A stretch of DNA of 64,000 nucleotides from positions 211,001-275,000 of the forward strand of contig CAXKVR010000170.1 in the NCBI GenBank assembly GCA_964058845.1. The letters are read 5' to 3'. This stretch comes from Carex sylvatica. Taxonomy: Eukaryota; Streptophyta; Magnoliopsida; Poales; Cyperaceae. Position numbers and translations under genes: made by a program. Positions within the stretch are counted from its first letter, which is position 1, and each line of letters opens with the position of its first letter. Below, piece after piece: positions 26,625 through 36,690 of the stretch. A model generated the notes under the pieces. That model saw nothing but the letters and a program-made list of their open reading frames with translations. It had not been told where the DNA came from and did no database searches.

Positions 26625-27940
26625 TCAGTAGTCAGAGGAGGGGTCGAAGCGCCAGTCGCGAAACTGGTCCTCAATGTCACCAAGGCGCTCGGCATAGTCA
26701 AACATGTAGCCACTAATCTCATCCAGGCGAGTGGTGTGCTGAGCTGTCTGCTGCTGGATGGCTGTGATGTCATGGCCCTGCGGCAGCTGAGTGTCCCGGA
26801 TGTCAGTCATGAGGGAGTAGATATCCCTAAGAGAGGGGTCAGCTGGGCAATGGCGTGCATACTCAGATGTGGGTGGCTGGGAGGAGTAACTGGGAATGTC
26901 CGAGTAAGGAGGTGGAGTCGCAGAGACCAACCAGGTGGATGGGTCGTCCATGGAGATGGATGGTCCAAAAGGGAGGCGACGTGAAGAGCCATCTACAAAG
27001 CGCCAGTCATAGTAGTCTGAATGACCGACGGGTCCGTGGGAGATAGAGATGAAGAGGGCCTGGCGGAAGCTCTCAGGATCCATAAGAGTGGGGCCAGGAC
27101 ATATGTCTTGACCCGGATACGCCCCCAAGCCGAGGCGTTGCTTGATGACCTCGACATAGGCTCCAATTTTTATCTTCCCACCCGGCTTGTTCTTGGCTTG
27201 CTGCCCAAGCCAGTGTTGGACCATGAGAAGGGCCAAGTCCGGATACTCAGGGATGGGACAGAGCATAGTGTCCATGAGCATGAGGTCGACGCTGTTGGCA
27301 CGATTCTGAGTCTCACCGCGCGCGAAGATGGTAGAAGCAAGGGCGCGCTGGATGATACGAAGAACAGGGTGAGGGATGTAGCGGGCGCGGTAGTGGGCAT
27401 TGGCTAAGCGAGGGCAGCCGGTGATCATGGCCCAGAAGGTATCTCGATCCCACCCATCTCGAAAACTGAGGGTGTCAGTAGAGGGCGTACCATGGAAACC
27501 GAACCACTCGCATAGAAGAGAGAGATAGACGCGATGGGTTCGATTACACAGGCGGAATTTGATGAAGGGGACATCCTGGTTGTCCAACTTAAGCTCGAGA
27601 GAGGAGAGAAATTCCTTGGTGTCCATCTCGTAGGCGGGATGGTGGAGACCCCAGAAATCCGGGCTAAACCCAACCCGAGTGGTGAGAATGATGAAATCAT
27701 CCTCCACTCCAAGGGTGTGGTGTGTGTCGAGGTGGACCATGGCAGTGTTCTAAAATACCCGCTTTTGTAAAGAAATGAAGTTCTCGTACATCCGACGAGT
27801 GGGCATGTCAAAATACCTTGCCGCGAAGCGGTCGACACGGTCGAGAAAGGTGTGCTCAGAGGGAAAGGATGTGGCGTGGCACTGCGAGAGGTGAAGAACG
27901 GGCGGCTGGTGCTGAGGAGAGAGGGGCGGCGGCTAGGGCT
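26625..27940 (-). pseudogene. Env-like third ORF of element B
   Basis: A 371-codon frame is open from 27740 to 26625. The homologous reading continues upstream to roughly 27940 through a TAG at about 27750, where it resembles the Ser/Pro-rich start of the A copy and shares the MPTRR and RYF motifs. Core motifs EFLSSLELK, EWFGF, IPHPVLR, TIFARGE and QHWLGQQ are conserved with A over about 200 residues. The C-terminal part is Ser/Pro-rich with a possible short helical region (TTRLDEISGYMFDYAERLGD). It lies downstream of integrase, as the extra ORF of Athila elements does. Its function is not established, and I see no obvious transmembrane helix. Confidence 0.72.
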
Positions 27941-28464
27941 TAGTGATCCGCTAGAGGCGGAGAGAAAGGTGGCGGAGAGCGGGCGGTCGGTGCGCCGCTA
28001 GAGGCGAAAAATGACGGTTGGTGTGGAGGAGAAGGCGGCGGCTGGCTAGGGTTTTGTGGTACGGGGTGGTGTTCGGTCCGTAGGAAGAAAACGACAAGAG
28101 TTGGTGGGGTGGGGTGGGGTCTGTCGGTGGGGGGGGGTCGGGTATAAAAAGGGTAAAGGCGAGTTGTAAGGACGCGAAGAGAGAAGGTCACGCCCCTTGA
28201 GGTTCTGCGCCGAATGGTTGCCCTACGGCCCGTATGATATTTGGTACGGACCGTACCAACCCCTAGAAATGATTTCTTCTCATATCTGCTCAGAATTGAA
28301 AAACAACTACAAATTGAAAAGTCAGAATTAAACTAATATAAAACTAAATATTCAGAAACTAAAACAAAAATAAAAGAAATGACTAAACATAATAATTTTA
28401 AAAGCGCTTGGGTTGCCTCCCAAGAAGCGCTTGTTTTAGGTCTTTAGCTAGACCACCTTGCAAC
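27941..28464 (-). other. Spacer between env-like ORF and integrase in element B
   Basis: About 520 bp without a supported gene. It holds a GC-rich leader-like stretch (27941-28200), a G-run with TATAAAAAG read on plus near 28130-28150, and a palindrome pair TACGGCCCGTATG at 28224 and GGTACGGACCGTACC at 28243 with a 21-bp offset. Multiple A-rich tracts follow up to the end of the integrase frame. Confidence 0.6.
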
Positions 28465-29760
28465 TTAAACTTCTATCGGAGCAGGGTCAGAAAGAAACTG
28501 AATACTCCACTCATTCATCGAGTGGTCAGCAACGTAGTGCTTGAGACGCTGACCATTTATCTTGAAGGTCCCACTTTTTGTGCTCCAGATATCAACTGCT
28601 CCGAAGGGGTACACTTTCTCCACCTGAAATGGGCCGGACCATCTTGATTTGAGTTTACCTGAAAAAATTCTAAATCTAGCATTAAATAAAAGTACAAGAT
28701 CTCCCTCTTTGAACTGGCGAGGTGAAATGCGCTGGTCATGTAATCGCTTCGTCTTTTCCTTGTAAAATTTTGCATTCTTATACGCATGCAACCTCATTTC
28801 CTCCAGTTCATGCAAGTCGAGGACACGCTTTTCTCCAGCTGTAAGCAGGTCCATGTTGATCGCTCTTGTGGCCCAAAATGCTTTGTGCTCAATTTCAACG
28901 GGAAGGTGACACGGCTTTCCATACACCAGCTTGTAAGGGCTCATGCCAATCGGTGTCTTGAAGGCGGTGCGATAGGCCCACAGTGCATCATGCAGCTTGA
29001 AAGCCCAATCCTTCCTTGTCCTTGCGACTGTTTTCTCTAAAATTGACTTGATTTCCTTGTTAGAAATCTCAGCTTGGCCATTAGTTTGAGGGTGATCTCA
29101 GCTTGGCCATTAGTTTGAGGGTGATAAGAAGTTGATGCCTTGTGAGTCACCCCATGTCGGCTCAAAAGTTTTTTGAATTGTCGATTGATGAAGTGTTTGC
29201 CTCCGTCACTGATGACGGCTCGAGGCACCCCAAAACGAGGGAAAATGATCTCATTGAAAAATTTTCTTACCGAATTCGAGTCAGCCTTGCGGCATGCCAT
29301 TGCCTCAACCCACTTTGATACATAGTCGACTGCCACCAAAATATACTCATTTCCTTGAGAAGAGGGGAATGGACCCATGAAATCGATGCCCCAAACATCA
29401 AAAATCTCAACCTCAAGAATAAAGTTGAGAGGCATCTCACTTTGTCTTGTCATGTTTCCGGTTCTTTGGCACCTGTCACAAGCTAGAACAAAAGATCTTG
29501 CATCTTTAAAAAGAGAAGGCCAAAAGAAACCAGATTGTAATACCTTGGCAGTGGTCTTAGAGAATGAAGAGTGTCCTCCATAAGCGGACGAGTGGCAATG
29601 TGCAAGAATAGAGTCTGTTTCCTCGAATGGAACACAGCGTCGGAATACGCCATCGACTCCAACCTTGAAGAGGTAGGGCTCGTCCCAAAAGTAGTACTTG
29701 GAATCCGACCTTAGTTTCTTCTTCTGTTGGTGGGACATTGTGACAGGCAAAACTCCAGAG
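28465..29760 (-). pseudogene. Integrase of element B, frameshifted by a 29-bp duplication
   Basis: This is the last pol domain of a Ty3/gypsy element, the enzyme that joins cDNA to host DNA. The N-terminal zinc-binding region shows [10 protein letters not shown] and CDRCQRTGN. The catalytic core shows GIDFMGPF (first Asp), ISDGGKHF (second Asp) and HPQTNGQAE (Glu), the D,D,E triad. After NGQAE the frame is lost because a 29-bp segment starting CTCAGCTTGGCC is duplicated in tandem (29067-29125); 29 is not a multiple of three. The C-terminal part resumes in another frame at 28944 with [15 protein letters not shown] and ends at 28465 after a KSRWSGPF motif. All catalytic residues are present, but one continuous protein cannot be made. 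Confidence 0.88.
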
Positions 29761-29820
29761 ACCAAGTAATTTGTGATGTCGGCATACCAGGGAGCTTGCT
29801 GTTTGGTCTGGTTGGTGTTT

Positions 29821-29897
29821 GTACAGTCCGTATGAATCGGTGTACGGTCCGTATGTTGGATTGTGCAGGCCGTATGAACTTCTGTACGGCCCGTATG
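29821..29897. repeat. Four phased palindromes in the RNase H-integrase linker of B
   Basis: Motifs of the GTACGGNCCGTATG type begin at 29821, 29842, 29863 and 29884, exactly 21 bp apart. They lie inside the pol frame, and their translation gives repeats such as HTDRT and HTDCT. Element A has a matching array at the same place (37850-37928), with CCGTGT in place of CCGTAT. Confidence 0.85.
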
Positions 29898-29984
29898 GAT
29901 GTCGTCCAGATCAGAACTGATTGCAAGGAGCTGTTCATCTGGGAATGAGTCATTGATCGGGAGCTTAATTGTGGTATCTTCTTC

Positions 29985-30420
29985 CCAATGAAGACGTGAC
30001 AGATGGTCCGCCACAGAGTTCTCAACTCCTTTCGTATCCCTTATCTCTAGATCAAACTCCTGCAAAAGAAGAATCCATCTAATCAGTCTTGGTTTTGCAT
30101 CTTTCTTACTTAAGAGGTACCTTAGTGCGGCATGATCTGTGTAGACCACTATCTTCGAGCCCACCAAATATGATCTGAATTTGTCGAGAGCAAATACAAT
30201 GGCGAGAAGCTCCTTTTCGGTTGTGGTGTAGTTCATTTGGGCCGGATCTAGCACCTTGCTAGCATAGTAAATAACACACGGCTTTTTGTCTTTCTGCTAC
30301 CCCAGAACTGCTCCAACTGCGTAGTCGCTTGCATCGCACATCAACTCAAATGGTAGTGACCAATCTGGCAGTTGTAAGATAGGTGCAGAGATAAGAGCTT
30401 CCTTTAAACTGCAAAAAGAC
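29985..30420 (-). pseudogene. RNase H domain of element B pol
   Basis: RNase H degrades the RNA strand of the RNA-DNA hybrid during reverse transcription. Visible motifs are FELMCDASDYAVGAVLG at the start, YYASKVLD just downstream, [19 protein letters not shown] with the conserved Glu, [11 protein letters not shown] with a catalytic Asp, and VADHLSRL at the end. A TAG stop at 30297-30299 lies just after AVGAVLG, where A has a Gln codon. The domain therefore needs read-through or is dead. It follows RT and precedes the palindrome-rich linker to integrase. Confidence 0.87.
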
Positions 30421-31330
30421 TTGACACAATCATCAGTGAAAATAAAATCAGAATCTTTAATAAGTAAATTGGTCAAATGTTTCACAATTTTTGAGAAGTC
30501 CTTTATGAAACGGCGATAAAAACCTGCATGTCCAAGAAAACTTCGAACCCCCTTGACATTTGTTGGGATTTCGAGTTTCTCGATTACCTCAATTTTTGCT
30601 TTATCAACCTCGATCCCTTTGGAGGTGATAACATGCCCCAAGACAATCCCTTCTTGGACCATGAAATGACATTTTTCCCAATTGAGGACTAAATTGACTT
30701 CTTCACATCTTTGCAAAATCTTACACAGGTTAGCCAAACAAGAATCGAAAGAAGTACCGTATACAGAAAAATCATCCATAAAAATCTCAACTTTCTTTTC
30801 AATAAAATCAGAAAAAATAGCCATCATGGCTCTCTGAAAAGTCGTAGGTGCATTGCAAAGACCAAAGGGCATTCTATGGTATGCATATGTACCGTATGGG
30901 CATGTGAATGTGGTTTTCTCTTGATCCTACGGGTGAATGAGAATCTGAAAGAAACCTGAATAACCATCAAGATAACAAAAATATGAGTGGTTAGCAAGCC
31001 TTTCAAGGAGTTGATCAACAAATGGCAAGGGAAAGTGATCCTTGCGTGTGGCCGCGTTGAGCTTCCGATAGTCTATGCACATCCTCCAACCGGTTGCAAT
31101 GCGCATTTGAATCATCTCATCCTTCTCATTTTTCACCACTGTTGCTCCTCCTTTCTTGGGAATCACATGGACGGGACTCACCCATTTGCTGTCAGAAATC
31201 GGATAGATGATACCTGCTTCATAAAGTTTTAAAATTTCTTTCTTTACTACCTCTTTTAAATTCGGGTTGAGCCGTCTTTGGTGTTCAACTGAAGGCTTGT
31301 GGTCGTCTTCTAGCAAGATCCTGTGTGTGC
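30421..31330 (-). pseudogene. Reverse transcriptase of element B with internal stop
   Basis: RT copies the element RNA into DNA. Motifs in order are KWVSPVHVIPKKGG, WRMCIDYRKLNAATRKDHFPLPF, YFCYLDGYSGFFQI, MPFGLCNAP, and the catalytic box FMDDFS (30771-30776 codes the two Asp), followed by FLGHAGFYRRFIKDF. The catalytic Asp pair is intact. A TAG at 30927-30929, just after FFQILIHP, interrupts the frame where A continues with NDQEKTTF. The motif style, FMDDFS and the DGYSG box fit Athila-type RTs. Confidence 0.9.
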
Positions 31331-31539
31331 AAGTGGCTGGATCGATCCCCTTCAAGTCCTTGATAGAATACCCAATCGCGCCTTTGTGGGTTCTCAACTT
31401 CTCCATGAGCTTGGCGGTTTGGTCAGGGGTCAATCCTGCATTCACAATGACAGGATATGTCTTTTCTGAGTCAAGGAATTCGTACCTGAGAGTGGCTGGG
31501 AGAGATTTTAATTCGGGAGTGATCTGCGCTGTCTGGCTT

Positions 31540-31660
31540 GTTGTATGGCCCGTATGAGTTTTGTGCGGACCGTATGCCTCAGCTTCAGACTGAACTTTTG
31601 GTTCCTTCTCAATCTCCAGCTTCTCTGTTTGAAATTCATCTGGTGTACGGTCCATATGGA
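31540..31660. repeat. Palindrome pair in the PR-RT linker of B, read in two frames
   Basis: TGTATGGCCCGTATG at about 31542 and TGTGCGGACCGTATG at about 31562 are 20 bp apart, and a third weaker copy (TGTACGGTCCATATG) lies near 31641. Because the spacing is 20, the two copies fall in different codon phases, giving AYGPHK and then HTGHT in the same open frame. Confidence 0.8.
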
Positions 31661-31732
31661 AAGTCTTCCAGACAGACAGGTGTCATGTCTGCTGTGCAAA
31701 TTGTTTCAAGCTCGCCAGTTTTAGCTTGCAAA

Positions 31733-32400
31733 TTAGATAAAAAAATCAAAATGATACCTTAGAGAGTTGTTGATTTGCTCCATTAACTTCTCTTCAACTA
31801 ATTCATCAATCACATTGACCATATAACACGATTTGGGTTGAGCGGGATACTTCATTGCTCGGTCGATTTGAAAGTGAACTTTCTCATCTCCTATGTTCAA
31901 AGTTAAAGTCCCATTTTTCACATCAATCAGCGCCCCGGCGGTTCTCAAAAACGGCCGTCCTAGAATGATAGGGACCTCCTTGTCTTCCTCCATTTTCATC
32001 ACAACAAAATCACCGGGCACATAGAACTTACCGACTCTAACCGGTACATCTTCCACTATGCCAAGCGGTAGTCTCACCGAAGAATCCGCAAGTTGTAAAG
32101 TCATTCGTGTAGGTCTAAGCTCACCTACACCCATTCGTTCAAAGATAGTCCGCGGCATGAGACTCACACTAGCCCCTAAATCACATAAAGCTCGTCGGAT
32201 GGTTGCTTTGCCAATCGTGCATGGAATGGAAAATTTACCCAGATCTCCTAATTTCGGTGGAAGTTCATTTCTCAGGATAGCACTGCATTGCTCAGTCAAT
32301 TTCACCGTCTCATGCCCCCCCAAGCTTCATTTATTGGATAGGATATCTTTGAGAAACTTAGCATAGGTTGGCATTTGGGTCAAAGCCTCGGTGAATGGGA
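31733..32400 (-). pseudogene. Aspartic protease of element B pol
   Basis: A retroelement aspartic protease cleaves the Gag-Pol polyprotein. The motif ALCDLGASVSLMP carries the active-site Asp (D-L-G-A variant of D-S/T-G-A), and a flap/second-half motif VPIILGRPFLRT follows about 70 residues later. It is preceded by GGHETVKLTEQCSAIL and by ITIPFTEAL-like linker sequence. The frame is open from 32323 to 31733, where a stop separates it from the RT frame; upstream, stops at about 32332 and at 32414-32416 separate it from gag. A has the same domain at 39990-40603. Confidence 0.85.
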
Positions 32401-32413
32401 TGGTAATGTGCAA

Positions 32414-34200
32414 TTACTTGAGAACTCCAAGAAAGTTTGAGAACTGTTTATTGAGTCGGGTTTCGGCTAATCTCTGTGGAAATGGTACAGGTGGCCGGTA
32501 GGGTGGTGGTTTCTCGGTCACCTTCTTTTTCTGTCTGTCGGTTTCATTCTGTACGGGCTGTACGGTATTCGTACGGACTGTATGGTCTGTCTTCTCAGTT
32601 ACAACCTCAATCGGATCAGGCTTTAACTGCTCGAAAATCACAAGGGGTGTCGGTACGGGCCGTATGGGATTCGTACGGACCGTATGATCGGCTTCTGGCT
32701 CGACAGGTATGGCTGGTCCTTGGTACTGTGTCCCACTTCGCAATGTTACCGCTTTGGCCTCTCCCCTGGGGTTAATCTCTGGTTGGCCTGGTAGCATTCC
32801 AGGTTGTGGTGGTGCAGTTTGGCTCCCACTTTGAGGTTTGTTTTGGGCCAAACTTACCAACTGAGCACTAATCGTTTGCATCTGCTCGAAAATCATTTGA
32901 TTCATCTTCCTTTGTTCATGCATGAAGTTTTCTACTGTAGGGGCAACATAGGGCTTAGATGGTCCAGAATATGGTGCTCGGTTGTTTGAGTTATTGAATG
33001 CAGCATTGTTGTAGAAGTTGCGGTTGTTATTGTTGCTGCCAGAAGGGTTGTTGTTGAATTGTGTGGGATTGTTTTGCTTCCACCTCCAATTCTGTTGTTC
33101 AATCGGGTCCCTGGAATAGGTTCGGCTGAAAGAAGGTTTTAGGAAGTAAGATGGTTAATTGTTGAGAGAATTAACTTGCTCGGGCCCTTCATCCCTTTGC
33201 GCAAGCGGGCAATTCTCATACTCGTGCCCTTCGTCTCCACACATAACACAAGGTTGTGGTTGCTGATTACCAAGTGCTTTGACACTCATCTTGTCAAAAG
33301 CCCTCTGCATGGCATCCAACTTAGCGGTGAGAGCGGTGATCTGATCGACCTCAAGTCGGCCTCCTCCAGTAGCTCGAGTGCTCTCTCGGCTGGACCACTG
33401 TTGGTTAGTCGCCATATTGTCGATTAAGTTCATAGCCTCAGTAGCGTCTCGATCCATGAGAGCTCCACCTGCAACTGCATCAACAGAAGTACGAGTGGTA
33501 TCAGTTAAACCAGCATAAAAAGACTGAACAAGTAACCATTCGGGAATACCATGATGTGGGAAAGAGTATTGCAATTCCCTAAACCTTTCCCATGCCTCAT
33601 TCAGTGGTTCATCAGACCTTTGTCTGAAACTGGTCAGTTGGGTCCTAACCTTGGCAGTTCTTTTATGGGGGAGAAATCTGGTCAAAAACAGTTTGGACAA
33701 TTCCCTCCAAGTGGTAATTGAATCCCTTGGTAATGACCCTAACAATTCTTGGCTTTATTCCTAAGAGTGAAAGGAAATAAAGCAAGTCTAATATAATCAG
33801 CTGTTGCGCCATTAATTTTAATGGTGGCACAACATTCAAGGAAGGTCTAAACATGGGCATGCGGATCCTCATGATCCATGCCATGGAATGTGTTTTGCTG
33901 CACGATGTTGACAACGCCCGGATTGAAGTTGGGTTAGTTGCCTACAATCCTTGGCAATCGGATTGCTCCTCTAACATCTCCAGCTCGTGGGACATTGAAC
34001 TCTCGCAACGTCCTTGGCACATAGTCTGCTCCTTCGTCATCAGAGTATTGATCCTCGTTGGGTGGACCTTGTCCAGCACCATCGTTGAGTGGATCTTGTT
34101 CAGCACCGTGGTTGTTCATTTCGCTTTGTTCTGGATCTGTCTGGCCTCTGTTGTCGATTTGTACGGTCTGTATGAATCTTGTACGAGCCGTACGGAGAGG
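32414..34200 (-). pseudogene. Gag and Gag-Pol linker of element B
   Basis: Gag forms the cytoplasmic virus-like particle. The N-terminal part shows TLREFNVPRAGDVRGAIRLP (about 33940-34020). The core follows with LGSLPRDSITTWRELSKLFL, FRQRSDEPLNEAWERFRE and EWLLVQSFYAGL, typical of the retrotransposon gag domain. A zinc knuckle CVMCGDEGHEYENC (CX2CX4HX4C) lies near 33210-33250. The linker to PR holds palindrome pairs at 32551/32571 and 32653/32673. Frame changes near 33750-33910 break it into pieces. The extreme N-terminus is uncertain; another palindrome pair lies at 34161/34181. Confidence 0.85.
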
Positions 34201-34380
34201 TGACAGATGTGGTGGCGCTGGAACAAACGTGTTGGAAGTTCACCCCTTGCTTCTGAGATGGTAGTGGTTCTTGGGTAGTGACTCTTCCAGTATGTTCCTG
34301 CAAAGATGAAATACAAAAAATTAAAATTAAAATCTAGAATCAAGCAAAAATAAGAAAAAGTATAGAATTTTAGTTGTCGT

Positions 34381-34398
34381 TCCCTGGCAACGGCGCCA
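34381..34398 (-). promoter_or_regulatory. Primer binding site of element B (tRNA-Asp)
   Basis: The sense strand reads TGGCGCCGTTGCCAGGGA, six bases inside the 5' LTR. This complements the 3' end of plant tRNA-Asp(GUC) except for one position, and it is the primer used by Athila-type elements. Confidence 0.92.
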
Positions 34399-34404
34399 AA
34401 AACT

Positions 34405-35856
34405 TGATCGCACTGGAATATATGCTGCAAAGTTTCAGTATAACAAGCTATACTTTTTAAACCTTTGTTATACTCTGTCAATTCAGATAGCAAGTGTACT
34501 ATCCTGTCGTTGAGTATGCTCAGGTATCGATCCACAGGGACGGAAGAAAAATACTGGACTTATCTTAAAATCACTTAAGATTCTAAAAGTGAGAGAGATT
34601 GGTTTGGGTTTAGTTCTAACAATTCTACTGATTTATGACAAGTTTAAAAGATAATAAAAGATAATTAAAGTTGTTTTCAATTGATAAAAGGGCGTTTCCA
34701 GGGTTCAGATTTCATTTATGTTCAGCCTCGAGGCATACGGCCCGTACAGATTCCCGTACGGTCCGTATGGGACCTCGAGTTGATGCTGCAGCTACTGTTT
34801 CCTGTGTTGATACTGTGTTTAGGGTTTCTTTTCGATCAGATCTAGATACCTAACCTCAACTTTCATATTTTGGCCTAGTACCCGATTACCGGACTCAAGT
34901 ACTTCCCTCTTAGATATGTTAAACCTCAACTTTCGCATTTTGGCCTAATTTATCTAAGTTACTTGTTAGTTTACTAAAAGTATCCAAGGACTTTCACCTC
35001 AAGGAAAGTTTCGCCTTTCGGGTACTCCTTGGTTTCACCCTACTTCATATACTTTATTCGGTTGGAATGAATGTCATAGACTTGGCTCCTAACACTTAGA
35101 TGAGCGCATTCATCTAACGGGATGACTAATCAATTCAAGCAAGCACAAATAAAGCAATAAAAAATACTACACAACATAGTAAAAACAAGCATTCAACACA
35201 AGATCCAAGTAGCATGCAAGCAAAACTAAACTAGAAACTACATCTTACCCCTAGAAACAAAGTAAATTAGCTACTCATGTTCATGAGATAACACAAATAA
35301 CAAGAAATAAAAGAGTTAATGACAAAACAGTGGAAAATAAGTTCCAAACTCGCGTTCTTCCCTTCTCCTCTTCTTTTCCTCCTGTCCAAGCCACCTAGCA
35401 AGAATGAATGATGGAAAGTTATTGATTGATTCTCCCTTTTCTGCTGTGGAATATCTCCTTTAATGCCCCAGATCACGCCTCCAGGGGTTTCCTTTTCGGC
35501 TCCTCAAATCATGCTCAATTCAGATTCCAGCTGGATTTTCTGAATCAGCGTTGTACGGCCCGTACAGGATCCTGTACGGACCGTATGCCTGGCTTTGACT
35601 TGGAAATTTTGTGCCTCTATTGTGGATCCTTCTGTGTGGTTGGGCAGATCTTGTACGGTCTGTACAGAATATCATACGGACCGTATGAAAAGTAGTCAGA
35701 TGCAGTTTTTCACCCTTTTTCCTGCAAAATACCAAACAAAGCATAGCAGCACCACATTTCATCGAAATACAAGTAAAAATTCCACATTCATAGGCTTTAA
35801 AGCACAGGTTTCATTGTAAATTAGGGCCATAATTTAGATATAATATGAAGATATCA
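34405..35856 (-). mobile_element. Element B 5' LTR
   Basis: 1452 bp. Its inner end abuts the primer site spacer, and its outer end GATATCA is followed by the target duplication TCGGA (35857-35861). It is nearly identical to the 3' LTR, with scattered substitutions and a short deletion near 35338. It carries the same three palindrome pairs. Transcription of the element would start in this LTR and run toward lower coordinates. Confidence 0.93.
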
Positions 35857-35861
35857 TCGGA

Positions 35862-36690
35862 CAAAGTATGGTACGGGCCGGACAGACCTTGATACGGGTC
35901 AGACAAAGGCTGGTACGGAAATCCGACCGAGATTGGTACGGGTATGGTAAAACTGACACGGGTCAGACAAGGGGTTGATTCGGGGGTGGTAAGTCCGACT
36001 CAGACCCGACAGGGTACTAGTATGACACTTACACGGGTCGGACAAATGCTGGTACGGGTCGGACAAATGCTGGTACGGGTCGAACTAGGGTTTTCGCTCA
36101 AAAAACAGAGGAGTCGGAGAAGGAAGAGAGGGAAAGAAAAGAGAACATACCCGCGTGGAAGATGACGGCGTAGGTGACGAGTCGAAGGCCGAGAAGGGGA
36201 AGCAGTCGGTGGCACGGGGGTGGTGAAGTGACACAGATCAGTGCGCAGGAGGTAGAAGGCGATGGTGGCACAGCTACACGGGAGAAGGGAAGTATCCGCT
36301 CGGTTCGGATCGCTGGGGTCGACACGGAGAGAAAAGAGGAGATGTCCGGGTCGAGTGTACTGTGGGCAGCCGAGTCGAACGGGAGAAGCCCTTTTAAAGA
36401 GAAGGGCATAATTAATGCGGAGAGGATGCGACTGTTGGAGTTGATACGGTCCGTATACAGTCTACACGGGTCGTGTAATACCTGGGCCGTGTGAGCTACT
36501 GAACGGGTCGTACAGAAGCTGTATGGGTCGTGTAAATCCTGGGCCGTGTGAGCTGCTGAACCTGAAATGGTACCCTTCGGGTTTCCAAAAGGCAAGATAA
36601 CTAAAAAGAAACATGAATGTAAGGAACGAAAGGGCTTGGGTTGCCTCCCAAGAAGTGCTCGTTGTGGGTCTCGAGCTTGACCACATGTGG
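35862..36690 (-). repeat. Spacer of element A between integrase and env-like ORF, with 21-bp repeats
   Basis: About 35865-36095 holds irregular repeats of GGTACGGGTCGGACAAATGC plus one base (21 bp), clearest at 36030-36090. These are related to the family palindromes but not symmetric. 36100-36430 is a GC-rich leader-like stretch with no supported gene. 36439-36560 holds more motifs (TACGGTCCGTA, ACACGGGTCGTGTAA, GGGCCGTGTG) and an approximate duplication of a 60-bp segment. The target duplication of B marks the left border. Confidence 0.75.

Larger units (their letters stand above)
24195..35856 (-). mobile_element. Element B: complete Athila-type Ty3/gypsy retrotransposon inserted in A
   Basis: The element is 11,662 bp and runs from TGATCGCATTGG at the left to GAAGATATCA at the right as read on plus. 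The 5-bp direct repeat TCGGA flanks it (24190-24194 and 35857-35861), so both ends are exact. It has two LTRs of 1460 and 1452 bp, a tRNA-Asp primer site, gag, PR, RT, RNase H, INT, an env-like ORF and a polypurine tract, all on the minus strand. The two LTRs look a few percent different by eye (not counted), yet the coding part has several stops and one frame-shifting duplication. It is related to A along its whole length but has its own LTR sequence. Confidence 0.93.
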
